DNA of 64,000 bases from an uncultured Campylobacter sp. (lineage in GTDB: Bacteria; Campylobacterota; Campylobacteria; Campylobacterales; Campylobacteraceae): the NCBI RefSeq assembly GCF_963518785.1, contig NZ_CAUQKJ010000004.1, positions 1-64,000 of the forward strand, read 5' to 3'. The notes under the pieces were generated by a model, which saw only the letters and a program-made list of their open reading frames with translations, made no database searches and was not told the DNA's origin. The position numbers and the translations under genes were made by a program. This document shows positions 9,207-17,474 of the stretch, piece by piece; positions within the stretch are counted from its first letter, which is position 1; each line of letters begins with the position of its first letter.

Positions 9207-9938
9207 TTAAAGCAAGCAATCATCCTTTTTAGGATTTGAAATTTGTGCTTTAATGCAGTCTTGCTTTATAACCTCCAAAACCCCTACTCCGTAGTTCATG
9301 CACCCGCTTCCAGCACCCGTACCAAGGATCAAATTGATTAGTTCTGCATTAGCTACAATTTTCCATCTTGCTTGCCACGCATATACCGACTCGCGGTTGT
9401 TGCCATAATAGAATTTCACAGATTCACCCAGCTTTTGCCACAATAAATTTAATTCCATTTCGCCATCATATTTTTGCCCCATAATCGTTTCAAATCGCTG
9501 TAAAATATTCGTCTTCATCATCTCTAAATGCCTACTATCTTGCGGCTGCAAATAGACCTTATGCCCCAAAAGCCCGCTTACTGCGCATGCCACGTAGCCT
9601 TGCACAATAGCTTCGTTCTCGCAAATTTTATGATTTCTTGCTTCGACGGTAGTTTGCGTAAATAGAATTTCACCCAAGCTTAGCCCGTCTTTTAGCACTG
9701 CTAGCGCGATTTTACGTTCAAACTCCGGCTCGCATGAAGCAAATCGCACGCGCAAGTCCTCTCCTCGCAAGATAAAATCAAACACCGTGCGTTTAAAAAT
9801 TTTACCGCTTGATTCGTGCCTGTATCCTACGTGCTCCGAAGCCGGCAAATAGCGATAAAGAAAGCCCTGAATCAGCTGCGAGAGAGATTTTGTGATTTTT
9901 AGATTTTTAGTTGGTAATTTTGCGTTGATGATTAGCAT
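9207..9938 (-). CDS. cas6: CRISPR crRNA endoribonuclease Cas6
   Basis: Cas6 cleaves the precursor crRNA within each repeat, leaving the 8-nt ATTGAAAC handle. The protein has the C-terminal glycine-rich loop of the family (GTGAGSGCMNYGVGVLEV) and a His41-Glu pair (YRHESSGKIFK) at the usual place of the catalytic histidine. I start it at 9938 (243 residues, MLIINAKLP), because AAAGGAG lies just upstream; an in-frame extension to 9971 would run into the glyS terminator stem. It is separated from cas8b by 116 bp holding a new promoter. Its own transcription probably depends on read-through from glyS. Confidence 0.92.
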   Translation of the reverse strand: MLIINAKLPTKNLKITKSLSQLIQGFLYRYLPASEHVGYRHESSGKIFKRTVFDFILRGEDLRVRFASCEPEFERKIALAVLKDGLSLGEILFTQTTVEARNHKICENEAIVQGYVACAVSGLLGHKVYLQPQDSRHLEMMKTNILQRFETIMGQKYDGEMELNLLWQKLGESVKFYYGNNRESVYAWQARWKIVANAELINLILGTGAGSGCMNYGVGVLEVIKQDCIKAQISNPKKDDCLL

Positions 9939-9963
9939 TTGCGCTCCTTTGCGCAGTAAAATT

Positions 9964-9993
9964 TTGCCCAAGGTTCTCGTAAACCTTGGGCAA
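9964..9993 (-). terminator. Hairpin terminator/attenuator between glyS and cas6
   Basis: A perfect 12-bp stem (TTGCCCAAGGTT / AACCTTGGGCAA) with a 6-nt loop lies 17 bp after the glyS stop and 25 bp before the cas6 ATG. On the minus strand it is followed by AATTTTAC, a short T run. It probably ends most glyS transcription, and marks the boundary between core genes and the CRISPR locus. Leaky read-through may express cas6. Confidence 0.7.
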
Positions 9994-10010
9994 ATGAGTT
10001 CTAAGTGGGA

Positions 10011-12038
10011 TTAAAATCCTATCTCTTTGATATCGGCAAACTGCAAAAACGCGCGATAAATTTGCCCTATATTTGCGATACGATTTGCGCGTATCGCGGC
10101 ATCCTGGACGTTTATCATTACGTTATCGAAAAAATCATCAATCACGCCTTTAAGCCCAAATAGCGAGCGCAGATACCCACTCACGTCGTTTTCGTTGAGC
10201 TTAATCGCCCTGAATGCCGCATTTAGCGCACGCTCAGCGTCGTGTTCGAATAGGTTTTCGTCCACCGCGTCTATTTTTTCGTCCTTGATGATATTGGCTA
10301 GGCGCTTAAAAGTTGCGAAATTTTCTGCAAAATCCGCTGCTGCTGCGATCTCGCCCAGCGCCTTTATGGCCTTACTTAGTAGTAATAGATTGTTTTCGCC
10401 GCTTGCGATGCACGCCTTTATCACGGACGGATTTATCTCGTCAAAAATTCCGCATAACCTATCTTTTATAAAATCCAGCAGCTTAGAAATGTCAAATTTC
10501 TTATAATTTGGCGCCAGCTTCTGCGCCAGCACATTCGCATCAAAACTCAATCCTTGATTTAGTAAAATTTTAATTAGCCCCGTAGCTGCGCGGCGAAGCG
10601 CATACGGATCTTTATTGCCGCTTGGAACTTTATTGATACTAAAAAGCCCCAGGAGCGTTTCAAATTTCATCGCCACAGCGATTACGCTACTAAATACACC
10701 GCTTGGCAGCTCGCTATCCTCGCCGCTAGGCAGATATTGCTCGCGTATCGCGCGGCATACATGATCTGCCAGTCCAGCATGTGCGGCATAGTAATTACCC
10801 ATAATGCCTTGAAGCTCGCTAAATTCGCCCACCATCGTGCTGCTAAGATCTGCTTTACTAAACATTACGGCATTTTCTATATCCTGCGCAAAATCCTTTT
10901 TGCCGATCTCTGCCTCAATTTGCGTAGCATAATCCGCGCTCAGTGCCCTTGCTACCGCTAGCTCGCGCACTTGCTTATCATAAACCGAGCCAAGGGCTTG
11001 CATATAGGAGATTTGCTTAAGTTTTTCAGGGCTAAATTCCGCTTGCAAATCGCTTTTCCAAAAAAACATAGCATCGCTTAGGCGCGCGCGTAAAACTTTT
11101 TCATTACCGCGTATCACCAGCTCGTCATCATCGGTAATCGCATTACTAACGACAACGAAATGATTGCTTAGGCTTTTACCCTCGAAAACGGGAAAATAGC
11201 GCTGATTCTCCTTCATCGAAGTGATGATGACCTCTTTTGGCACGCTTAAAAAATCTCGCTCAAAGCTGCCTAACAGCGCCGTCGGATACTCGGTGATCGC
11301 CGTTACTTCATCCAGCAATGCAGGATCGACCTCGATCTTAAAGCCATGCTTTTTCTCGAGATTTGCAAACTCGCTTAGAATTTTATCTTTTCTTTTTTGC
11401 TCGCTTAAAATTACGCCGTTACGCTCCAGCAGTGCGAAATAATCCGCGGCGTCTTTAAATTTAATTGCTTCGTATCCAAATTTTCGGTGCGGAAAAAATG
11501 CAGCTGCGCTTCGCACGCCATAAATTTCAAAATCTACGTTTTGACCGCCCAAAACGCAGGCTATACTTCTTATCGGACGGATAAACTCAAACTCGCCGCT
11601 ACCCCAGCGCATCGCGCGCCCAAAATTTAGCGATCGTAAAAACTCCTCTATCATTTCGCCTAGAATTTCACGACTATCGCGCCCCTTTTGCACCGCAGCG
11701 TGATATAGCACCTCTTTGCCGCCTACCTGCCGAAATTCCAGCTCGCTTTCGCTTATGCCGCATTTTTTAGCAAAACTTAGCGCTGCAGGGCTCCACGCGC
11801 CGTCTTTGAGCGCGACGGATTTTGGTGCGCCCGTGCTTACGATCTGCGCATCATCGCCGCGTTGCGGAAAATCCTCGTGAAATAGCACGAATCTACGCGG
11901 GCTAAATTCGAAGCGAAAGTCGCTATTTATGCGGTTAGCCTCAAGCACCGCGCGCCATTTTGGCGCGATATTCGCACGCTCTTTTAAAAACGGGATCGCA
12001 GGCAGCTCCTCGACCCCAATCTCAATGAGTAGTTCCAT
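10011..12038 (-). CDS. glyS: Glycyl-tRNA synthetase beta subunit
   Basis: GlyS is the large tRNA-binding subunit of the bacterial alpha2-beta2 glycyl-tRNA synthetase, needed with GlyQ to charge tRNA-Gly. The 675-residue length and the N-terminal MELLIEIGVEELPA motif are diagnostic, as are GEFEFIRPIRSI and the HD-like central region. glyQ is not in this window. Its start overlaps by 17 bp the end of a short membrane-peptide gene, and the two follow an endonuclease-family gene, so glyS appears to be the last gene of a trmL-endonuclease-peptide-glyS operon that ends at the hairpin at 9964-9993. Confidence 0.97.
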   Translation of the reverse strand: MELLIEIGVEELPAIPFLKERANIAPKWRAVLEANRINSDFRFEFSPRRFVLFHEDFPQRGDDAQIVSTGAPKSVALKDGAWSPAALSFAKKCGISESELEFRQVGGKEVLYHAAVQKGRDSREILGEMIEEFLRSLNFGRAMRWGSGEFEFIRPIRSIACVLGGQNVDFEIYGVRSAAAFFPHRKFGYEAIKFKDAADYFALLERNGVILSEQKRKDKILSEFANLEKKHGFKIEVDPALLDEVTAITEYPTALLGSFERDFLSVPKEVIITSMKENQRYFPVFEGKSLSNHFVVVSNAITDDDELVIRGNEKVLRARLSDAMFFWKSDLQAEFSPEKLKQISYMQALGSVYDKQVRELAVARALSADYATQIEAEIGKKDFAQDIENAVMFSKADLSSTMVGEFSELQGIMGNYYAAHAGLADHVCRAIREQYLPSGEDSELPSGVFSSVIAVAMKFETLLGLFSINKVPSGNKDPYALRRAATGLIKILLNQGLSFDANVLAQKLAPNYKKFDISKLLDFIKDRLCGIFDEINPSVIKACIASGENNLLLLSKAIKALGEIAAAADFAENFATFKRLANIIKDEKIDAVDENLFEHDAERALNAAFRAIKLNENDVSGYLRSLFGLKGVIDDFFDNVMINVQDAAIRANRIANIGQIYRAFLQFADIKEIGF

Positions 12039-12156
12039 CTTTATCCTTTTTTCGTTGATTTCGTTTTTCGTTTTTCTCCATCATTTCGCGGTTAAATCCT
12101 ACGATCATAAATATCATAAAAAGCACGAAAAGTGCGGTTATAACGGCGTGTATCAT
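12022..12156 (-). CDS. Small single-span membrane peptide overlapping glyS
   Basis: This 44-codon frame begins MIHAVITALFVLFMIFMIVG, a membrane span of about 20 residues, and ends with a very basic, charged tail (NREMMEKNEKRNQRKKDKDG). Its ATG shares the sequence ATGA with the stop of the upstream endonuclease gene and its TGA lies 17 bp inside glyS. This double coupling, together with the clear membrane-plus-tail layout, argues for a real gene. Its function is unknown; a tail-in-cytoplasm single-pass peptide is inferred. Confidence 0.7.
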   Translation of the reverse strand: MIHAVITALFVLFMIFMIVGFNREMMEKNEKRNQRKKDKDGTTH

Positions 12157-13514
12157 TCTACTATAAATTCCTTTTGCCCTTTATAAATCGTAAAATAGGC
12201 GTTTTTAAATTCTAAATTTTTGCCGTTTTGCACAGGAGCGCTTTTGCGAAAAATTCTAAACTCGCCCACGCCTTTTAGATCAATTATGCCATCTTCAACG
12301 TCGCCTTTGATCGTGCTTATCACATCTCCTGCGCGCAGCTGCCGCACCGATGCGCTAGGCAAAACGTATGGCGCGATAGAGCCTACGTTGCCGTTTCTAG
12401 CTACGATCTCAAAATCGTCGATCTCAAAGCTTTGCTTATAAAATTTCGTCTTTTTTACTAGCAGATCGAGTTTATCGCCTAGCTGCAGCCCGCTGCCGCC
12501 ATAGACAAAAACTCCGCTTCCATCTTGAGAAATCGCAAAGCCGTGGCGGTTTATAAAGCTCACGACTGCGCCTTTTATCAGCACAGGCTCACTTATAATG
12601 CGCCCGTAAAGCTCCTCTATCGTGACGGTCTTTGCGGAGCTAGCGGTATTTTTAGCTAAAAATTCTTGCTTTTTCGGCGTAGATTTTAAAGCGCTCTCGT
12701 CCGTTAGAATGAAGCTAATCGGAAAATGATCGGAAGCGGTAGAGGATTTAGCAACCGCAAAGCTGTCCTTTTTATATCCCGGCTCGCTACTAAAAAAATC
12801 GTCGCTAAGCAAGATATGATCGAGCACCGCGCCACTTTCATGAGACTCACAAGAGCTAAAATGCTTTAACTGCGAGCAGGGATGTAGCGCCCATAAATCG
12901 CTAAATCCATCGCGCTCGATAAGCTCGTTTAGCAAAGAATTTCGCCCGAAATTCGTATTAAAATCTCCCGCTACGATAGCGCGTTGGTGCCCTTGCAAAA
13001 CCTCGCGTAAAAAGGCGAAATTGTGCTTGCGCTCGCTTAGCGGATTGCGTGCAGAGAGCATATGCACGACATAAAAGCTAAAATCAGCGCCGCCAAGCGC
13101 AAAATCAGCGCGCAAAATATCTCGTGTTTTAAGCTCTATCGGGCGGTAGGTTTTTTGAAATTTTATCGGTATGCGTGACATCACTGCCACGCCCGCAGGT
13201 GCAGTCTGTGCGCGCGAAAAAGCGTAGAATTTATAGCCCGCTTTCTGAGCAAGTGCTTTTAGCACGGCTTCGTTTTCGATCTCTTGCAGCCCCAAAATAT
13301 CGGCATTAAGCGCGCTTATCTCGTCCGCCACCGCTTGCAGCTTGCGCTCATATTTTTGCTCGCTCCATGAGCCGCGCCCGATCTCAAAATCAGCGTACTC
13401 CGTGCCGTCGTCCTTGCCATCGAATAAATTTTGCACGTTAAACGATGCGATTTTCAGCTCCGCCGCACTCGCGCCGCAGACAAACATCGCAAAAAGTAGC
13501 GCTAAAACTCGCAA
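12153..13514 (-). CDS. Secreted endonuclease/exonuclease/phosphatase-family protein
   Basis: The 453-residue protein has a signal peptide (MRVLALLFAMFVCGASA) and a DNase I-like EEP domain at about 20-270: ASFNVQNLFDG, LQEIEN, VMSRIPI, VVHMLSARNP, AGDFNTNFG and SDHFPISF give the Asn, Glu, Asp, His and final Asp-His catalytic set. Residues about 290-453 resemble the OB-like accessory domain seen in extracellular nucleases. The protein is probably periplasmic or secreted and degrades DNA, for nutrient salvage or DNA clearance; the substrate is inferred. It overlaps trmL by 13 bp upstream and the membrane peptide by 3 bp downstream. Confidence 0.85.
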   Translation of the reverse strand: MRVLALLFAMFVCGASAAELKIASFNVQNLFDGKDDGTEYADFEIGRGSWSEQKYERKLQAVADEISALNADILGLQEIENEAVLKALAQKAGYKFYAFSRAQTAPAGVAVMSRIPIKFQKTYRPIELKTRDILRADFALGGADFSFYVVHMLSARNPLSERKHNFAFLREVLQGHQRAIVAGDFNTNFGRNSLLNELIERDGFSDLWALHPCSQLKHFSSCESHESGAVLDHILLSDDFFSSEPGYKKDSFAVAKSSTASDHFPISFILTDESALKSTPKKQEFLAKNTASSAKTVTIEELYGRIISEPVLIKGAVVSFINRHGFAISQDGSGVFVYGGSGLQLGDKLDLLVKKTKFYKQSFEIDDFEIVARNGNVGSIAPYVLPSASVRQLRAGDVISTIKGDVEDGIIDLKGVGEFRIFRKSAPVQNGKNLEFKNAYFTIYKGQKEFIVE

Positions 13515-13990
13515 ACTGCGCTCCTAAAGTCGAATTTATCGATGTTTTGGCGGATCGCTTCGTAGGTTACGATACCCACGCTGGTGGCTAAATTTAAACT
13601 GCGCCCCGCCCCGCTCATCGGGATCGTGATGCAGTTTTCGCGGTTTGTGCGCATTATTTCAAGCGGTAACCCGTGTCCCTCCGAGCCGAAAATCAAAAAA
13701 TCGCCCGGCTTGAATTTTGCCTCGTAGTAGAGCTTGTTCGTCTTTGTCGTCGCAAAAAAGAAGCGCTGCTTAAATTTCTCGTTCGCCGCCATAAACTCAT
13801 CCCAATTTTCCCAACTTTTAAGATCCAAGTTCGCCCAATAATCAAGCCCTGCGCGGCGCAGATGCTTATCGTCTATGACAAATCCGAGCGGCTTGATTAG
13901 ATGTAAGCGGCATCCCGCATTGACGCACATGCGCCCGATGGAACCCGTGTTTGTGTGGATCTGCGGATATACTAACACGATATTAAACAT
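13502..13990 (-). CDS. trmL: tRNA (cytidine/uridine-34-2'-O)-methyltransferase TrmL
   Basis: This 162-residue SPOUT methyltransferase uses S-adenosylmethionine to 2'-O-methylate the wobble base of tRNA-Leu. It begins MFNIVLVYPQIHTNTGSIGR (typical TrmL N-terminus), and has the knot motifs GSEGHGLP and SLNLATSVGIVTYEA. An in-frame extension to 14131 runs into low-complexity RAATTY sequence and is not part of the gene. The ribosome site is weak. It overlaps the endonuclease gene by 13 bp. Confidence 0.92.
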   Translation of the reverse strand: MFNIVLVYPQIHTNTGSIGRMCVNAGCRLHLIKPLGFVIDDKHLRRAGLDYWANLDLKSWENWDEFMAANEKFKQRFFFATTKTNKLYYEAKFKPGDFLIFGSEGHGLPLEIMRTNRENCITIPMSGAGRSLNLATSVGIVTYEAIRQNIDKFDFRSAVCEF

Positions 13991-14760
13991 CAAAAACCGC
14001 CGATTTTGCACGGGCAGAATTTTGAGATTTAAAATTCCACAAGGCAAAGTTTTGAGATTTAGAATTTTGCAAAGCCAAATTACGCGGCTTGGAATTTCGC
14101 ACGGTAAAGCCTTGCAAATTTGAATGGGCAAAATTCCACAATTTGAAATTCTTTGAAGTAAAATTTAGGTTCATGATTTTGCGACGCTGCAGTACGTCAG
14201 ATCTCTCCTTGCAGCGACACGGCTCTTGCGTCCTTCTGCGGTGCGGCGCGAGAGCTGCTCCCATGGCACAGGACACGCGATACGGCTCGCTAAATTTTGC
14301 TTTAATACGTTTAATACGACGCAGGCTGTGAGATTTTGTGCCAAGATGTCCTAATCCGCAAAATTTCATCTCGCTGCAATGCGAGCCGTGAAATTCCGTC
14401 TCGTTGCTGCACGGCTCGTATAATTTCTCGCCGCAGCGATGTGATCTGCGAAATTCGCTCGATCCATAAAACTTCGCCTCGTGGATTTTCTCCGTGTGGC
14501 GGCACGACGGATGGAATTTTAATAGGTAAAATTCTGCGTCGTGAAATCCTACCGAGCTAAGCTTTTTGCTATGAAATCTTACGCCGTAAAAATTTAAATT
14601 TCGCTCGTCGCAAAAGATAAAATTTCGCGCAGTAAAAATCATGAGATTTCGCCTGCGATCAAAGCAAAAAGCGCGCTTTTGTAAATACGCAGCATTCTTG
14701 CAAAACGCGTAAATTTCGTCGCGACGATAGAATTTTTTCATAAAACTAGCTCCTAAATAA
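13991..14760. repeat. RAATTY-rich intergenic tract between cca and trmL
   Basis: About 770 bp with no recognisable gene but dense in the palindrome RAATTY (GAATTT, AAATTC, AAATTT, GAATTC), often at about 12-18 bp spacing, with short GC-rich words between. A 261-codon frame on the minus strand spans most of it, but its product is a Lys/Phe/His/Cys-rich repetitive string (EFHGSH, MKFCGL, AKFYGS) that merely translates the repeats. The tract separates two operons. Confidence 0.7.
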
Positions 14761-14790
14761 AACGGCAATTTTACAAAAATCTCTCTAAAT

Positions 14791-15912
14791 TTACGCTTTT
14801 AAAGCCGCCACAAACGCCCTAATCTCCGCTTCTTGCAGCCTCTCAATCTCCTTGCCGATCGCAGCACCGCGCAGATTGCGAGCGACATCCGCAGCGCAAA
14901 CTAAGCTCTTAAATTTCTTATCCCAAATCCCAAGCCGCTTCGCTGCTTGCACCCTACCTTTACAATACAGCCCGAGCCACTGCTTAAGCGGCATTTTTAG
15001 AGCGATTTTGCATAGCTGCTCGTCGCTTACCCGCTTAAAAAACGGCTCACTAAGTAGCCTTTTATAAATTGAATTTAGCCCTAAATTCTTTAAAATTTTA
15101 TTTTTATCTAATCCTAAAAAATTCAAAAACGCATATAAAAAAAACATTTCATTTCTCACGAAAGATTCGCCGTGCTCTATGAATTGCATCAGTCGCTCAT
15201 GCGCTAGCGGATCAATCCGCAATCCAAAAACCCGCTCGTAAAGCCCCAACTCTTGCATTAGCGTCATCCCGTATCGGTGCGCAGGTGCACGGAAAAATTT
15301 AATCAGCTCTGCTTTAACGCGCTCGCAACTAAGATCGCTAACGTCAATGCCGCGCATGAGCTCTAAGGTGCGAGGCTCGGCGCGAAGCTCAAATCTTGCG
15401 GCAAACTGTACCGCGCGATACACGCGCAAGCTATCCTCCACGAAAGTGCGCGGATCGACCACTCGCAAAATACGCGCGCGCAGATCCGCAAGCCCGCCGT
15501 AAAAATCGAGTACCTTGCCACTTATAGCGTCTATCATCATCGCATTGATCGTAAAATCGCGCCGCCTGCTAGCCTCATGTTCGTCCGTAGCCAAAGCGAC
15601 GCTAAAGCCCTTGTGTCCGACGCCGATCTTGCTCTCGGTGCGCGGCAGCGAAACGTCGAAGCTTTTGTATTTATAGACGAAGTAACTCTTGCCCACGCCC
15701 TGTGCGCCAAAGCCCTGCATAATTTGCTCGAAACGGTGCGGATCCACATCGTAAAGCTCCACATCCACATCAGCGCTCGCCCGCCCCAAAAAATGATCGC
15801 GCACGCAGCCGCCCACCAGATAGATGCGTGAGCTAAATTTTTTAAGATAATCTAAAAGCGCGATAAAATCGTCATTTTGATAGATTTTCAAGTCGGTTTT
15901 CGATACTTGCAA
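14791..15912 (-). CDS. cca: CCA tRNA nucleotidyltransferase / poly(A) polymerase family
   Basis: The enzyme adds or repairs the 3' CCA end of tRNAs. The 373-residue protein has the class II nucleotidyltransferase head: LVGGCVRDHFLG, the metal-binding DVDVE pair, and RRRDFTINAMMID with the nucleotide-selecting segment, followed by a helical RNA-binding body (VEDSLRVYRAVQFAARF). The start is uncertain: the first usable codon is a TTG at 15912, without a strong ribosome site, and it overlaps the ciaD-like gene by 41 bp. A cca gene after a ciaD-like gene is also the order I recall in C. jejuni. Confidence 0.93.
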   Translation of the reverse strand: MQVSKTDLKIYQNDDFIALLDYLKKFSSRIYLVGGCVRDHFLGRASADVDVELYDVDPHRFEQIMQGFGAQGVGKSYFVYKYKSFDVSLPRTESKIGVGHKGFSVALATDEHEASRRRDFTINAMMIDAISGKVLDFYGGLADLRARILRVVDPRTFVEDSLRVYRAVQFAARFELRAEPRTLELMRGIDVSDLSCERVKAELIKFFRAPAHRYGMTLMQELGLYERVFGLRIDPLAHERLMQFIEHGESFVRNEMFFLYAFLNFLGLDKNKILKNLGLNSIYKRLLSEPFFKRVSDEQLCKIALKMPLKQWLGLYCKGRVQAAKRLGIWDKKFKSLVCAADVARNLRGAAIGKEIERLQEAEIRAFVAALKA

Positions 15913-17233
15913 GCAAGAATTCCATAAATTTTAAATTTAGCTCCACGCGCGCGTTCAAATCACCCCGATCAAAAGCGTTCAGCCCCTCAAAAAGCACTAA
16001 AATTCGCTCTTTTATCGCGCTCAAAAACTCCGCTTCGCTTGAAATTTTAAAATCTGTATTTGCGAGATATTTTGATTTGTCGCCCGCTTGTCTCGCAGCC
16101 CCAAGATGTCGTGCTTCCTCGAGCTGGCACGTGGCGGAATTTTGAGCACCAGAAGAGGCAAGGCTTCCCACTTGCATATCCTGCTTGGCGGAATTGCGAA
16201 GCTGCGGCGTGGCGAGCTCATCGTCTCGCGCCTCAGGCATAGTAAAATTCTGTGGCTGTGAAACGAAATTTTGCTGCTGCGCGGCAGCATTGCGGATATT
16301 TAGTGCGGCGGAATTTTGAGCTTGAAGCGACGAAAAATCCTGCTTTTTAGAATGCGCCGTACCGAAATAATCGTCTGCTTCGTTTTCTTTGAAATCAGAG
16401 CCAGGCCCAAAATCGTCATTGCTTAGCTCCTTAAAATGTGCGCCTAAAATACGAGGCGTCAAATCTTGCTTACTTTGGGAGTCGTCATCCGTAGAATTTA
16501 GCGCTAATTCAAAATCTTTACTTTCGGCAGAGCTTTGCGCTATGCTTGCGTCCCTACTTTGCGGCGAAGCAAACCCATTCATATCACTGCCTAGACTATC
16601 GTAAATTTCGCCTGCGATGCCCGATAAATCACGAAAGCTTTCGTCAAATTTTGCGGCGGAGCTTTTTAAAATTTCATCGTTTGCAAAAGCAGTATTTGCG
16701 GAATCTTTGCCACTTGCAGAAGCGGAATTTATAAAATTTTCTCCATTTAAAGAGACGGAGGCCACGGAATTTTGACCGCCTGCAAGATCAGAATTTTTAA
16801 AATTCTCCTCGCTGGAAAAAGTAAAATTTTCATCTTTTGCGGCAGATTTTTTTAAAGTAGCGTCCGCCGCAAATTCCGTGCCGCTAGGCGCAGAGCTCTT
16901 GCGTGCAAGGGCATTTGAACGATCTAGGACGGAATTTAAAGCGTCCGATGAAACAAAACGCGAAGTGGAATTTTTGGTATCTAAGGAAGTGAAATTTTGC
17001 GCGTTTGATGAAGCGATATCCGGTGCAGATGTGGAATTTAAGGCGCCAGATGCAATGGGATCTTGCGCAAAAGAAGCGGGGCTTAAAGCATACTGCGAAG
17101 CCTGTGCTTCTGCTTCAGCGCTGTTTGCATTCACAGCCCCCTCTTGCTGCGCCGTCAAATCTTGCGCGCGCTTTTGCGCTTTCATCTCATTTACTGCTTC
17201 GATGATATCTTCCAGTTCATTTTCATACATCAA
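15872..17233 (-). CDS. CiaD-like protein with repeat-expanded middle
   Basis: Position (before cca) and the C-terminal 60 residues (FLSAIKERILVLFEGLNAF ... LKFMEFLLASIENRLENL) resemble CiaD, a secreted invasion-associated effector of C. jejuni; this is a family- and synteny-based inference. The N-terminus (ENELEDIIEAVNEMKAQK) is a short helix. Between them, residues about 35-390 are low-complexity and rich in Asn-Ser and Asn-Phe (ALNSTS, NAQNFTS, DTKNSTS), produced by RAATTY words in frame. At 453 residues it is much longer than the roughly 160 I recall for CiaD, because of this insert. It overlaps the small upstream gene by 11 bp. Confidence 0.65.
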   Translation of the reverse strand: MMYENELEDIIEAVNEMKAQKRAQDLTAQQEGAVNANSAEAEAQASQYALSPASFAQDPIASGALNSTSAPDIASSNAQNFTSLDTKNSTSRFVSSDALNSVLDRSNALARKSSAPSGTEFAADATLKKSAAKDENFTFSSEENFKNSDLAGGQNSVASVSLNGENFINSASASGKDSANTAFANDEILKSSAAKFDESFRDLSGIAGEIYDSLGSDMNGFASPQSRDASIAQSSAESKDFELALNSTDDDSQSKQDLTPRILGAHFKELSNDDFGPGSDFKENEADDYFGTAHSKKQDFSSLQAQNSAALNIRNAAAQQQNFVSQPQNFTMPEARDDELATPQLRNSAKQDMQVGSLASSGAQNSATCQLEEARHLGAARQAGDKSKYLANTDFKISSEAEFLSAIKERILVLFEGLNAFDRGDLNARVELNLKFMEFLLASIENRLENLSK

Positions 17234-17465
17234 TTAGCCACCTCTTAAATTCTGCTTGTTTGCGCGCATCGACGCTTAAAAAGCGCTCCAGCATCGCCAT
17301 ATTGACGCCCGAGCTTACCCGATGATTTAAATTTAGCCGCGCAAAAAGCACCGCCGCATCGCCATCTTGCGGATTATCGCGTAAAATACCGCGGCAAATC
17401 CGCATCGCGCCGTAGATATCGCCTTTTTTCTCAAGCTCCATAGCGTATGCTAGCGCACCATTCAA
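17223..17465 (-). CDS. Small TPR-like protein of the leuB-cca operon
   Basis: An 80-residue protein of unknown function. The segment YAMELEKKGDIYGAMRICRGILRDNPQDGDAAVLFARL looks like one or two TPR-type helical hairpins (alternating small and aromatic residues, with a NP turn). The start is TTG at 17465, chosen because AGGAG lies 7 bases upstream. It follows leuB by 9 bp and overlaps the ciaD-like gene by 11 bp, so it is co-translated with its neighbours. A similar small gene precedes ciaD in C. jejuni as I recall it. Confidence 0.75.
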   Translation of the reverse strand: MNGALAYAMELEKKGDIYGAMRICRGILRDNPQDGDAAVLFARLNLNHRVSSGVNMAMLERFLSVDARKQAEFKRWLIDV

Positions 17466-17474
17466 GGCTAGCTC

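Noticed and set aside
13983..14768. 261-codon minus-strand frame between cca and trmL
   Set aside because: The product is a repetitive Lys/Phe/His/Cys-rich string generated by RAATTY words, it overlaps trmL, and it shows no family feature.
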